Assembly: GCA_035574295.1 (NCBI GenBank)
Contig: DATLYX010000059.1
Coordinates: forward strand, 1 to 64,000
Direction: 5' to 3'
Origin: PNAI01 sp035574295
Lineage (GTDB): Bacteria > Pseudomonadota > Alphaproteobacteria > Rhizobiales > Xanthobacteraceae
Length of the DNA stretch: 64,000 nucleotides
Positions 7,737 through 17,663 of this stretch are shown here, piece after piece (the stretch's first letter is position 1; each line of letters opens with the position of its first letter). Below the pieces are notes generated by a model, which saw only the letters and a list, made by a program, of their open reading frames with translations, was not told the origin of the DNA and did not search any database. The position numbers were made by a program, and so were the translations under genes.

Positions 7737-8612
7737 ATGCCACGCGAGATCGCCAACCCGCCTGACCCCAATCCGAGAAAGCCGAAGATCGCACTGCCGC
7801 CGGGGGCGTGCGATACGCATTTCCATCTGTTCGGGCCGCGCGACAAATATCCGTTCGCGGAGAACGCCACCTACGAGGCACCGGATGCGACGCCGGAGAT
7901 GCACGCCCGTCTGATGCAGCGGCTCGGCCTGTCGCGCGGCGTGGTGGTGAGCGGCGGGGCCTATGTGCGCGACTACCGGCGCATGGCCGACGCGCTGGCC
8001 AAGCACCCGGACCGCTATCGCGGCATTGCGCTTATGCCCGAGGATGCGCCGGACGCGGAATTCGTGCGGCTGACTGGGCTCGGCGTGCGAGGCTTACGCT
8101 TCATGAGCACCAAGCGCACCAAGGTGCTGCCGACGCTGCACGAGGGCATCGCGCGGCGCGCCTTCGCGCACGGCTGGCATGTGCAGTTCTATCCGGCGCC
8201 CGGCGACATCGTGGACTATGCGGACAAACTGCTCGCGTTGCCGAATGACATCGTGCTCGATCATTTCGCCGGCATTCCCGCGGAAGGCGGCGTCGATCAG
8301 CCGGCGTTCAAGGCGGTGCTGCGCATGCTCGACACGGGCCGCGTGTGGGTGAAACTCTCCGGCCCGATGCGCTGCACGCGGGAACCGCCGCCCTATCCTT
8401 CGGTCGTGCCGCTTGCGCGCGCGCTGGTGGCGCATGCGCCGGAGCGGTTGGTGTGGGGCTCAGACTGGCCGCATGTGAACATGAACGATCTTGTGATGCC
8501 GAACGACGGCGACCTCGCGGACCTGTTGGCCGAGTGGGTGCCGGACGAGGCGACGCGCAACCGCATCCTCGTGGACAATGCGTGCGCGCTGTACGGGTTT
8601 CCGAAGCCTTAA
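7737..8612 (+). CDS. Amidohydrolase family 2 protein (PDC hydrolase-like)
   Basis: A 291-residue TIM-barrel metal hydrolase related to 2-pyrone-4,6-dicarboxylate lactonase (LigI) and other amidohydrolase-2 proteins. Visible landmarks are CDTHFHLFGPRDKYPF (the HxH metal motif after strand 1, with the PFAENATYEAPDA substrate loop), VVVSGGAYVRD, LDHFAGIP, VWVKLSGPMRCTR and the closing WGSDWPHVNM with the catalytic aspartate. Probable role: hydrolysis of a lactone or decarboxylation of a small aromatic/dicarboxylic acid; the substrate is not determinable. ATG 7737 is the first one close to the conserved region. The gene converges on the SMP-30 lactonase, which may point to related lactone chemistry. 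Confidence 0.85.
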   Translation: MPREIANPPDPNPRKPKIALPPGACDTHFHLFGPRDKYPFAENATYEAPDATPEMHARLMQRLGLSRGVVVSGGAYVRDYRRMADALAKHPDRYRGIALMPEDAPDAEFVRLTGLGVRGLRFMSTKRTKVLPTLHEGIARRAFAHGWHVQFYPAPGDIVDYADKLLALPNDIVLDHFAGIPAEGGVDQPAFKAVLRMLDTGRVWVKLSGPMRCTREPPPYPSVVPLARALVAHAPERLVWGSDWPHVNMNDLVMPNDGDLADLLAEWVPDEATRNRILVDNACALYGFPKP

Positions 8613-8626
8613 ATCTATCCGCAAAT

Positions 8627-9581
<955 letters not shown>

Positions 9582-9589
<8 letters not shown>

Positions 9590-10700
9590 ATTTTCTCCCA
9601 TCCCATTTTCCCCCATCGCCGAGCGCGTGCGCGAGCACCTTGCGCATGAGGCTCGGCAGCGCTTCGTTGCCAAGGTTTTGCATCGCCGTCCAACGCATCC
9701 CGGCCGGCGCGGCGCACGCGCGCGGCACGCTCGCTGTATAAACGGCGAGCTCGAGCGGGAAATGGGTGAACGTGTGCGTCACTGAACCCGGCAGTTTCCG
9801 CCAGCGGGTAGGCAGCGGCGCCGCGCGCAGTGCAAGCTTTGGGTCGAACGTCGGCGACCACGCGGTGGTAGGCACTTCGGTCATGCCGCCGAGCAGGCCA
9901 TTGGCCGGGCGGGTGCGCAGGAGCACGGCGCCGTCGGCGCGAGTCGCCACAAAGGCCGCGCCGCGGCGTAGGATTCCTTCGGCTTTCGGCGTCTTGCGCG
10001 GGAACGTTTGCTGTTCGCTGCGGGCAAAGGCGATACAGGCGCCGTTCCAAGGGCAGAGCGAACAGGCGGGATTTTTCGGCGTGCAGACGGTGGCGCCGAG
10101 GTCCATGAGCGCCTGTGCAAAGTCGCCGGTGCGCTGTTGCGGGACGAGCGTTTCGGCCAGGCGCTTCAGATGCGGCTTGGCGGCGGGCAGTTCCTGCTCA
10201 ACGGCGAACAGGCGGCTGACGACGCGCTCCACGTTGCCGTCAACGGCCACGGTAGGCCGGTCGAAGGCGATGGCCGCAATGGCGGCCGCCGTATACGGGC
10301 CAATGCCGGGCAGCGCGCAAAGGTCTGCTTCGTTTGTCGGAAATCTTCCGCCGTGGCGTTCGACCACCGCTTGCGCGCAAGCGTGCAGGTTGCGCGCGCG
10401 GGCGTAATAGCCGAGGCCGGCCCAGGCACGCAAAATTTCGGCAAGGGATGCGCGGGCGAGGCTCTGCACGTCCGGCCAGCGCGCAAGGAAGCGCGCGTAA
10501 TAGGGCGCGACGGCCTTCACGGTGGTCTGCTGCAGCATGATTTCGGACAGCCAGACGCGATAAGGATCCGGCTTCTCGCCCGGCGGCGCGCGCCACGGCA
10601 GATCGCGGCGGTGACGGTCGTACCAGGCGAGCAATGCATCGGGTTGCGGCCGCGCGGGGCGCATGTGGGTTGGCGTGCGTTGCGCGGGGATTTGACGCAT
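9582..10700 (-). CDS. mutY: A/G-specific adenine glycosylase
   Basis: MutY removes adenine mispaired with 8-oxoguanine. The 372-residue protein shows SEIMLQQTTV with the catalytic Glu, the helix-hairpin-helix ALPGIGPYTAAAIAAIAF, the VDGNVERV motif with the catalytic Asp, and the 4Fe-4S loop with C-X6-C-X2-C-X5-C spacing (CTPKNPACSLCPWNGAC). A C-terminal NUDIX-like domain for 8-oxoG recognition follows (about 235-355). All key residues are present. Start at 10700 or the internal ATG twelve codons later (10664). It is 9 bp downstream of the RidA gene's stop, and rhizobial genomes often place mutY next to the DUF721/thioredoxin/smc genes, as here. Confidence 0.95.
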
Positions 10701-10709
10701 GCCGAATGT

Positions 10710-11060
10710 TCAGCGCGCGGCGGTGACCTGGATTTCCACCATCTTCGCCGGCGATTGCAGGCGCGCCTCGATGCAGGCGCGCGCCGGCGTCTGGCCGGGA
10801 ACGACCCAGGCGTCCCAGACCTGATTGAATTCATCCACGGTGCGGATGTCCTGCAGCCAGATCACCGCCTGCACGAGCTTCGACTTGTCGGTGCCGGCCT
10901 GCTTCAGGAGCGCGTCGATCTTGGCGAGTATCTCCTTGGTTTGCTCGGCCACGCTCTTGCCGACCGTGGCGTCGGCGGTAAGGCCTGCGAGATAGACCGT
11001 GTCGCCGTGCACCACGACGCGGCTCATGCGCGGACCGTTCTCGAAGCGCTGGATAGTCAT
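10710..11060 (-). CDS. RidA family protein
   Basis: A 116-residue YjgF/YER057c/UK114 protein. RidA proteins hydrolyse reactive enamine/imine intermediates made by PLP enzymes; some members instead act in catabolic pathways. The sequence has RMSRVVVHGDTVYLAG near the start, the helical QTKEILAKIDALLKQAGTDKSKLVQA, and the closing PGQTPARACIEARL, whose Arg corresponds to the active-site arginine of RidA. Its start at 11060 is only 69 bp from the divergent DUF721 gene. It precedes mutY by 9 bp on the same strand. Confidence 0.88.
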   Translation of the reverse strand: MTIQRFENGPRMSRVVVHGDTVYLAGLTADATVGKSVAEQTKEILAKIDALLKQAGTDKSKLVQAVIWLQDIRTVDEFNQVWDAWVVPGQTPARACIEARLQSPAKMVEIQVTAAR

Positions 11061-11129
11061 GGACTGCCCCCTGCTTTTTTCCTTCTCGGATGCTACGTTG
11101 AATTCATCGATGTGACAGAGCAGTCGGCA

Positions 11130-11600
11130 ATGAACAAGCCCCGTCCTGCCCGCCCCCTCGCCGACGCGGCCCGCACCGTTCTCGCGGAAAGCTTCGCCAA
11201 ACAAGGATTTGCCGCGAGCGAACTGGTGACGCGCTGGGCGGAGATCGCCGGGCCGGACATTGCCGCCCACACCGAACCGATCAAGATGCATTGGCCGCGC
11301 GCGGTGGAGGGGGAGCCGGGCGGCCCGGCCACGCTCGTGCTGCGGGTCGAGGGACCGACGGCCCTGGAAATCCAGCACCTCTCGGGCCTCATCATCGAAC
11401 GGGTCAACCGCTTCTTCGGCTGGCATGCCGTCGGGCAGATTGCGCTGCGCCAGGCCCCGCTCGCGCGACGGCCGCCGTCCCCGTCCGGTGACGATAACGC
11501 GGAGGCTGCGGCGCAGATCGCCGCGGCCCTGACCGAGGTTGAGGACGAAGAGTTGCGCATGGCGCTCGGCCGGCTTGGCGCTGCAGTCAGACGGCGCTGA
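11130..11600 (+). CDS. DUF721 (DciA-like) protein
   Basis: A 156-residue protein whose N-terminal 100 residues match DUF721: ESFAKQGFAASELVTRWAEIAGPDIAAHTEPIKM, then LVLRVEGPTALEIQHLSGLIIERVNRFFG. DUF721 includes DciA, the ancestral bacterial loader of the DnaB replicative helicase, and alphaproteobacteria lack DnaC, so a role in helicase loading is plausible but not proven for this type. The C-terminal third is low-complexity, Pro/Ala-rich and acidic. The ATG at 11130 is the only one next to the conserved region, although the frame is open far upstream. It lies divergent to RidA/mutY, and the order fits the rhizobial mutY-DUF721-thioredoxin-smc group. Confidence 0.83.
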   Translation: MNKPRPARPLADAARTVLAESFAKQGFAASELVTRWAEIAGPDIAAHTEPIKMHWPRAVEGEPGGPATLVLRVEGPTALEIQHLSGLIIERVNRFFGWHAVGQIALRQAPLARRPPSPSGDDNAEAAAQIAAALTEVEDEELRMALGRLGAAVRRR

Positions 11601-11756
11601 CGGCCGCAGAACAGCGCCAAAGCGCGGCCATATGCCACCCCCCGCGCCCCCAAAATCGCGTTAACCGGTCTTTGGTAGCCTCCTCGCCGCGAGCACGGGG
11701 CGAATGCGACCCGAGCGACAGACCGCAGCATTTCTGCTAGTCATGAATTCGGCTCA

Positions 11757-12779
11757 ATGAGCCAAGACAAGATGCTCATGGCTTGGAACTTACTTAGAGG
11801 GCGAATCGGTGCACTCACGGCGTTGCTTTTGCTCGCGTCGCCGGCAGCGGCGCAGAGCGTGAAAGAGGCAAGACAAACCTGCACCGGCAATCCCGACGTG
11901 CCCTGGCCGACGCAGGTGAAGAGCTGCAGCGTCTTGATCCAATCGAGCGGTGACACAGGCAACGCGCTCGCGGCCCACTACTACAGGCGCGGCGTCGCCT
12001 ATTTCAACCTCGGTGAGTTCGACCGCTCCATCGCCGACAACGACCAGGCCATACGGCTCAATGCCCGCTACGAGGACGCCTGGGTGAACCGGGGCGCCGC
12101 CTATGCGCGCAAGGGACAAATCGACCGCGCGATCCAGGACTATGATCAGGCGATCCGTCTCAATCCGCGCGATCCGATCGCCTACTACAACCGCGGCCAA
12201 GCCCGGCTCGACAAGGAGCAATATGATTTGGCGATACAGGACTTCAACGAGTCGCTGAAACTCAATCCGAAGAACGAATATGCGTTCAACAACCGCGGGG
12301 TGGCCTACCGCAGCAAGGGGCAATTCGTGCGGGCCATCGAGGACTACGATCTCGCCATCAAGCTCAACGACAAATATGTCGCCGCCTACAACAACCGGTG
12401 CTGGGCGCGGGCACTCGCCGGGCAGTTCGAACAGGCGCTTGCCGATTGCGATATGTCGTTGAAACTCAAGCCGAACGACGCCACCGCCTATGACGGCAAG
12501 GGCTTCACCCTCTTGCGGCTCGGCCGCCCCGACCGGGCACTCGCCGAATACGACCGGGCGCTCGCCATCAGCCCCAAGCTCGCCAGCGCGCTCTACGGGC
12601 GCGGCATTGCCAAGCTCAGGGCGGGCGATCGGGCGGGGGGAAACGCCGATATCGCGGCGGCGAGAGCCATACAGGGTAGCATTGCCGGAGAGTTCCAGCG
12701 ATACGGGATCTACGAGCAGGAACCGCGGCGTCCTGATCCGAAACGCGTCGGCTCATCGCGCCCGCGCACCGAACGGTAG
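11757..12779 (+). CDS. Secreted tetratricopeptide repeat protein
   Basis: A 340-residue protein with an N-terminal signal peptide (hydrophobic segment ALTALLLLASPAAAQ) followed by a short Cys-containing region (TCTGNPDVPWPTQVKSC) and about seven tandem TPR units from residue 70 to 300, each with the NRG.AY...G....AI.DYDQAI.LNP pattern. TPR domains mediate protein contacts; the partner here is unknown. The tail is Arg/Pro-rich. The stop codon is directly followed by an ATG of the next frame, so the thioredoxin gene downstream is likely in the same operon. Start at 11757; the ATG at 11772 would also keep the signal peptide. Confidence 0.88.
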   Translation: MSQDKMLMAWNLLRGRIGALTALLLLASPAAAQSVKEARQTCTGNPDVPWPTQVKSCSVLIQSSGDTGNALAAHYYRRGVAYFNLGEFDRSIADNDQAIRLNARYEDAWVNRGAAYARKGQIDRAIQDYDQAIRLNPRDPIAYYNRGQARLDKEQYDLAIQDFNESLKLNPKNEYAFNNRGVAYRSKGQFVRAIEDYDLAIKLNDKYVAAYNNRCWARALAGQFEQALADCDMSLKLKPNDATAYDGKGFTLLRLGRPDRALAEYDRALAISPKLASALYGRGIAKLRAGDRAGGNADIAAARAIQGSIAGEFQRYGIYEQEPRRPDPKRVGSSRPRTER

Positions 12780-12836
12780 ATGCCCTTGGCGAGGCGCCGC
12801 AGCAGTGCCACATTCATGCTGCGCAGATCCCACGCG

Positions 12837-12870
12837 GAAGGCAGTGCCAACAAGAAGGCAGTGCCAACAA
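12837..12870. repeat. 17-bp perfect tandem duplication
   Basis: GAAGGCAGTGCCAACAA occurs twice head to tail, at 12837-12853 and 12854-12870. It lies between the TPR gene and the likely TTG start of the thioredoxin gene. A 17-bp unit is not a multiple of three, so it would shift any reading frame that ran through it. Confidence 0.9.
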
Positions 12871-12884
12871 ACGGAGCAGCAGAC

Positions 12885-13538
12885 TTGAAAGGCAACAACT
12901 ATATTCTTGCGGGACTGATCGTCGTCGCGCTGATCGTCGTCGGCGCCGGCGGCGTTTGGTGGTATCGCGGCGCGCAGAAGGCTTCGCCTCTGCCGCCGGC
13001 CTCCGTCGATCTCTTGATGCCGGGGCCGCTGGGCGAGAACGTCCTGGGCAAGGACGGCGCGCCCGTGACCATCATCGAATACGCCTCGACCACCTGCCCG
13101 GCGTGCGGCCACTTCCACCGGACTACGTTCCCGGAGCTCAAGAAGCGCTATATCGATACCGGCAAGGTCCGTTTTATTTTCCGCGAGTTCCCGCGCGATG
13201 ATGTGGATCTTTTTGCCTATATGCTGACGCGCTGCATCGAGAAGGACAAATTCTTTCCGTTCATTGACGTGCTGTTCAAGCAACAGGAGCAATGGCTCAC
13301 GTCATCCCCGCTGCCGGCATTGACCGGCATTGCAAAGCAGGTGGGCTTCACCGACGAGAGCATCGAGGCTTGCCGGAAGGACAAGAAGGTGTTCGACGGC
13401 GTGGTCTGGACCTCGGAGCACGCGGCAAAACTGGGCGTGCGAGCGACGCCTACGTTCTTCATCAACGGCAAGATGTACACGGGCGCGCTGTCGATCGAAA
13501 AAATGGAAGAGCTGATCGATCCGCTGCTGAAGAGCTGA
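12885..13538 (+). CDS. Membrane-anchored DsbA/thioredoxin-like protein
   Basis: A thiol-disulfide oxidoreductase of the DsbA/BdbD type: an N-terminal membrane anchor (YILAGLIVVALIVVGAGG), then APVTIIEYASTTCPACGHF with the active-site CPAC and, late in the fold, GVRATPTFFINGK with the cis-proline. It would act in the periplasm on disulfides. The frame is open from an ATG at 12780 that abuts the TPR stop, with another ATG at 12816. I prefer TTG 12885, which has GGAG at 12873-12876 at good spacing, puts the membrane helix near the N-terminus (217 residues in all) and avoids coding through the 17-bp duplication. This gene commonly precedes smc in rhizobia. Confidence 0.85.
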   Translation: MKGNNYILAGLIVVALIVVGAGGVWWYRGAQKASPLPPASVDLLMPGPLGENVLGKDGAPVTIIEYASTTCPACGHFHRTTFPELKKRYIDTGKVRFIFREFPRDDVDLFAYMLTRCIEKDKFFPFIDVLFKQQEQWLTSSPLPALTGIAKQVGFTDESIEACRKDKKVFDGVVWTSEHAAKLGVRATPTFFINGKMYTGALSIEKMEELIDPLLKS

Positions 13539-14022
13539 GCCTCGCAAGCGTCCGGGCGCCAGCCAACTACCGTTAACGCCGCGTTAACGATTGCGAATCA
13601 CAAGGAACAAACTCAGCGAGTCTGGCCAAGCCGGGGCGCTCAAAACGATCTTTTGGCCCAATGGATTGCTGCGGCGAAAGCTGGCAGCCGTTTGCTTGGC
13701 CGGCCTTGGTGACCGCTTATGTTATTGATATTGCGGGATTTTTTCGTCGCGGCAGGCACCGCGATCGCTCGCCGAGATTGGCGCGGTTGCAACGAATGAT
13801 GAAAATATCATTTCAGCAGTTGCGCAGGCGGGCCGCGTCGATTCATTGTGCGGCAGCGCGCAGCTCCTCTCGGACCAATCACGATCCAGAGAGACAGTTT
13901 GATCACGTCCGAAAGCTTAGGGAGGGCGGTGCGCAGCAGGGTCCGGTGGCGTATGCGTGTCCATCCCTTGGCCGATTGGTCGCCCTTGCATCCTCCATCT
14001 TGAGACATAACCCCAGGTCGGC
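13539..14022. other. Long intergenic region upstream of smc
   Basis: 484 bp without a convincing gene. The left third holds a CtrA-type box (13573-13588) and GANTC sites at 13595-13599 and 13618-13622. A frame at 13661-14026 (+) is open but shows no family features and would overlap smc. AT-rich patches near 13720-13745 and 13797-13815 could hold promoter elements or a small RNA, but I see no clear fold or terminator. Confidence 0.5.
13573..13588. promoter_or_regulatory. CtrA-type box with nearby GANTC sites
   Basis: TTAACGCCGCGTTAAC is a perfect TTAA-N7-TTAAC, the full CtrA consensus. GAATC at 13595-13599 and GAGTC at 13618-13622 are CcrM methylation sites 7 and 30 bp beyond it. The site lies 35 bp after the thioredoxin stop and about 435 bp before smc. 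Pattern match only; a promoter between it and smc is not identified. Confidence 0.55.
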
Positions 14023-17000
14023 ATGAAACTCACCCGGCTTCGCCTCATCGGATTCAAATCGTTCGTCGAACCCACCGATTTTCTGATCGAGCCGGGACTC
14101 ACCGGCGTGGTCGGACCGAACGGCTGCGGCAAATCGAACCTAGTCGAGGCTCTGCGCTGGGTCATGGGGGAGACCTCGCACAAATCCATGCGCGCTGCCG
14201 AGATGGACGACGTGATCTTCTCCGGCACCAACACCCGGCCGGCGCGCAATACTGCGGAGGTGGCCATCCGCATCGACAATTCGCGGCGCCAGGCGCCGTC
14301 GCAATACAACGAGTACGACACGATCGACGTGGCGCGGCGCATCGAGCGCGAGAAGGGCTCGACCTACCGCATCAACGGCCAGGAAGTGCGCGCCCGCGAC
14401 GTGATGATGCTGTTCGCCGACGCCTCGACCGGCGCGCGCTCACCGGCGCTCGTGCATCAGGGGCGGATCGGCGAAATCATCCAGGCCAAGCCAGAGCAGC
14501 GGCGCCGGGTGCTGGAGGAGGCCGCCGGCATCTCCGGGCTGCATGCGCGGCGCCACGAGGCGGAGCTTCGGCTGAAGGCGGCCGAGCAGAACCTTTTGCG
14601 GGTCGAGGATGTGGTCAAACAACTTGCCGCGCAGATCGACGCGCTGAAACGCCAGGCGCGGCAGGCGATCCGCTATCGGACCGTGTCGGCGGAGGTGCGC
14701 AAGGCCGAAGCCATCCTGTTCCATCTGCGTTGGGTCGGCGCCAAGACCGAGATCGCGGAAGCCGAGCGCGCCAAGGATTTGAGCGTGCGGGCGGTTGCAG
14801 ATGCGACCCTCGCGCAGACCGAAAGCGGCAAGGGCCGCGAGGCCGCAGGCGCGAAGATTCCGGCGCTGCGCGAGAACGAGGCCCGGGCCGCGGCAGCCTT
14901 GCAGCGGCTGATAATCGCGCGCGAGACGCTCGAGAACGAAGAGGCGCGCGCCAGGGAACGCATCGCGGAGCTCGAACGGCGGCTCAAGCAGCTTGAGGAA
15001 GACACGGTGCGCGAGCGGGCGCTCGTGGCCGATGCCGAGGCGGCGCTCAAGCGGCTCGCCGAGGAGGAAGAGCGGCTCGCGCAGGGCACGCAGGCGGCGG
15101 CCGAGCGACGCAAGGACGTGGATGAACGCGTCGTTGCGGCGGACGCAGCGGTGACGGCGGTGGAGGCCCGGTTCAGCGAACTGACCAGCGCGCTCGCCGA
15201 TCTTGCGGCGCGCCGGCGCGAGCTCGAAGGCGCCGTGCGCGAACAGACCGAGCGGCTTGAACGCATCGATCGGGAACTCGGCAACATCGGCGCGGGGCTT
15301 GCTGCCGCACAAGGCGGCCGACCCGACGTGGCCGCGTTGACCCAGGCGCTCGCCGAGGCGCAAGCGGCGGTAACCGAGGCGGAGAAGGCGGCGCTCGCGG
15401 CGGAGGCGGCGCATGCGGCGGCGCGCGACCGATACGAGACGAGCCGCGGACCGCTCGCGGAAGCCGAGCAGAATTTGCAGCGCCTTGAGACCGAGACCAA
15501 GACGCTCATGAAGCTGCTTGCGGTCGAAAGCAAGAACATGTGGCCGCCGGTGATGGACAGCATCACCGTGGAGAAGGGCTACGAGCTTGCGCTCGGCGCC
15601 GCGCTCGGCGACGATCTCGACGCGCCGACCGACCGCACAGCGCCCATGCACTGGATGGGCGCAGCGATCGATCCGAACGATCCCCCGCTGCCGGAGAGCG
15701 TGGAGCCGCTCGGCAAGCACGTCAAGGCACCGCCCGAGCTTGCGCGGAGCCTCGCCCAGATCGGCGTGGTTGCGCGCGCCGACGGCCCGAAACTCGCAGC
15801 AAAGCTGAAGTCCGGCCAGCGGCTCGTGTCGCGCGAAGGCGATTTGTGGCGCTGGGACGGTTATGTGGCGGCCGCCCATGCGCCCACCGGGGCCGCACAG
15901 CGGCTCGCCCAGCGCAGCCGGCTCGCCGACATCGACGCGGAGATCAAGGTCGCCCGCGCGGAAGTCGAGACGCGGCGACAGGCCATGATGACGGCGCGGG
16001 CGGACGTGGTGGCTGCGGCGGCGGCGGAAGCCGAGGCGCGGTTGCGCTGGCGCGAGCGGCAGCGCGAGGCCGATGCGGCGCGCGAGCTGCATGCGGCCGC
16101 CGAGCGGGAAATCGGCCGGCACGCGGCGCGGATCTCGGCGCTCAGCGAAGCGCAAACCAGGCTCGCCGCACTGCGCGAAGAGGCCATCATGGGAATCCGC
16201 GAGGCCGAGCAGGCACTCGCCTCCCTGACCTCGTCCGCCGGCCTCGAAGCGCAACTGGCCGAGGTCCGCAGCGAGATCGACGAGAAGCGCACGCGGCTTG
16301 CCGAAGTTCGCGCCGAGGCGCAGGCGCTGGCGCGCGAGATCGAGATCGCCGAACGGCGCCTGGCGGCGATCACCGAGGAGCGCGCGGCCTGGGCGGGGCG
16401 CAAAGATGGGGCGCTCGCCCAAATCGCCACGATCGAGACACGCATCGCCGAGGCCAAGACCGAGCGTGCCACACTGGTCGATGCGCCGCAGGTGTTCGCC
16501 GAGAAGCGGCGTGCATTGATCGATCAGATCGAAAAGGCCGATGCCGAACGGCGCGCCGCCGCGGACCGGCTCGCCGAGGCGGAAAGCGTCCTGGCCGACG
16601 CCGACCGCGCCATGCGCGCAGCGCTGGAGGCGCTCGGCGCGGCGCGCGAGGAGGCGGCCCGGGCGGAGGAACGGCTGGAGAGCGCGAAACGCCGGCTCGC
16701 GGATATCGCGCACGAGATCAAGGATCGCCTGGAGGTGACCCCGGAGGAGGTGGCGGCGCTCGCCGGCCTTGGCGAAGGCGACGCACTGCCCGATCTCACC
16801 ACTGTCGAAAACGACCTCGAACGGTTGCGGCGCGACCGCGAACGGCTCGGCGCCGTCAATCTGCGCGCCGAACAAGAACTGCGCGAGGTCGAGGAACAGC
16901 ACGGAAAGCTCACCGCTGAGCGCGACGATCTTGTGGAGGCGATCAAGCGGCTCAGGCTCGGCATCCAGAACCTCAACCGCGAGGCTCGCGAGCGGCTGCT

Positions 17001-17472
17001 TGCGTCCTTTGCGGTGGTCAACGGCCATTTCCAGCGGCTGTTCACGCAACTGTTCGGCGGCGGCTCCGCCGAGCTGCAATTGATCGAGCACGAGGATCCG
17101 CTGGAGGCGGGGCTTGAGATTTTCGCCAAACCGCCAGGAAAGAAGCCGGCCACCCTTTCGCTGCTCTCTGGCGGCGAGCAGGCGCTGACGGCGCTGGCGC
17201 TGATCTTCGCCGTGTTTCTCACCAACCCGGCACCGATCTGCGTGCTGGACGAGGTGGACGCCCCGCTCGACGACCACAACGTGGAGCGGTTCTGCGACCT
17301 GCTCGACGAGATGACGCGCTCCACCGACACGCGCTTTGTCATCATCACCCACAACCCGATCACTATGGCGCGCATGAACCGGCTGTTCGGCGTGACCATG
17401 GCCGAACGCGGAGTCTCGCAGCTCGTGTCCGTGGATCTCGAAGGCGCAGTGAAAATGCGCGAGGCGAGCTGA
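14023..17472 (+). CDS. smc: Chromosome segregation protein SMC
   Basis: SMC is the coiled-coil ATPase that organises and helps segregate the chromosome with ScpA/ScpB. The 1149-residue product begins MKLTRLRLIGFKSF, has the Walker A GPNGCGKS at 31-38, the QGRIGEII and EEAAGIS motifs, long heptad coiled coils rich in Ala/Glu/Arg to about residue 490, a hinge-like globular region around 500-620 (MDSITVEKGYELALGAAL...), a second coiled coil, and at the C-terminus LLSGGEQALTALALIF (signature) with CVLDEVDAPLDDHN (Walker B). Length and motifs are normal for the family. No scpA or scpB is adjacent. The upstream CtrA box and GANTC sites suggest possible cell-cycle control. Confidence 0.97.
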   Translation: MKLTRLRLIGFKSFVEPTDFLIEPGLTGVVGPNGCGKSNLVEALRWVMGETSHKSMRAAEMDDVIFSGTNTRPARNTAEVAIRIDNSRRQAPSQYNEYDTIDVARRIEREKGSTYRINGQEVRARDVMMLFADASTGARSPALVHQGRIGEIIQAKPEQRRRVLEEAAGISGLHARRHEAELRLKAAEQNLLRVEDVVKQLAAQIDALKRQARQAIRYRTVSAEVRKAEAILFHLRWVGAKTEIAEAERAKDLSVRAVADATLAQTESGKGREAAGAKIPALRENEARAAAALQRLIIARETLENEEARARERIAELERRLKQLEEDTVRERALVADAEAALKRLAEEEERLAQGTQAAAERRKDVDERVVAADAAVTAVEARFSELTSALADLAARRRELEGAVREQTERLERIDRELGNIGAGLAAAQGGRPDVAALTQALAEAQAAVTEAEKAALAAEAAHAAARDRYETSRGPLAEAEQNLQRLETETKTLMKLLAVESKNMWPPVMDSITVEKGYELALGAALGDDLDAPTDRTAPMHWMGAAIDPNDPPLPESVEPLGKHVKAPPELARSLAQIGVVARADGPKLAAKLKSGQRLVSREGDLWRWDGYVAAAHAPTGAAQRLAQRSRLADIDAEIKVARAEVETRRQAMMTARADVVAAAAAEAEARLRWRERQREADAARELHAAAEREIGRHAARISALSEAQTRLAALREEAIMGIREAEQALASLTSSAGLEAQLAEVRSEIDEKRTRLAEVRAEAQALAREIEIAERRLAAITEERAAWAGRKDGALAQIATIETRIAEAKTERATLVDAPQVFAEKRRALIDQIEKADAERRAAADRLAEAESVLADADRAMRAALEALGAAREEAARAEERLESAKRRLADIAHEIKDRLEVTPEEVAALAGLGEGDALPDLTTVENDLERLRRDRERLGAVNLRAEQELREVEEQHGKLTAERDDLVEAIKRLRLGIQNLNREARERLLASFAVVNGHFQRLFTQLFGGGSAELQLIEHEDPLEAGLEIFAKPPGKKPATLSLLSGGEQALTALALIFAVFLTNPAPICVLDEVDAPLDDHNVERFCDLLDEMTRSTDTRFVIITHNPITMARMNRLFGVTMAERGVSQLVSVDLEGAVKMREAS

Positions 17473-17663
17473 CCGCCGCCGACGTCATTTCGCAGCGCGC
17501 GAACACCGCGAGCCCCTAAATTCATCATTGCAAGACCGAGCCGCGCGGGCTCACCCGGCTTCGGGTTTCGACGGACACCCGGAAATGCCACGATAGGCCC
17601 TGTGAGACGACCTCGATAATGCGCTAGGCTCGGCCGGGTCAAAAACCTTGGGAGCGCCACACC

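Noticed and set aside
13661..14026. 121-codon frame in the smc leader
   Set aside because: No motif or ribosome site and it overlaps the smc start; probably chance.
14440..17352. 970-codon minus-strand frame opposite smc
   Set aside because: Wholly antisense to smc, composition is Leu/Arg/Gly-rich shadow, no domain.
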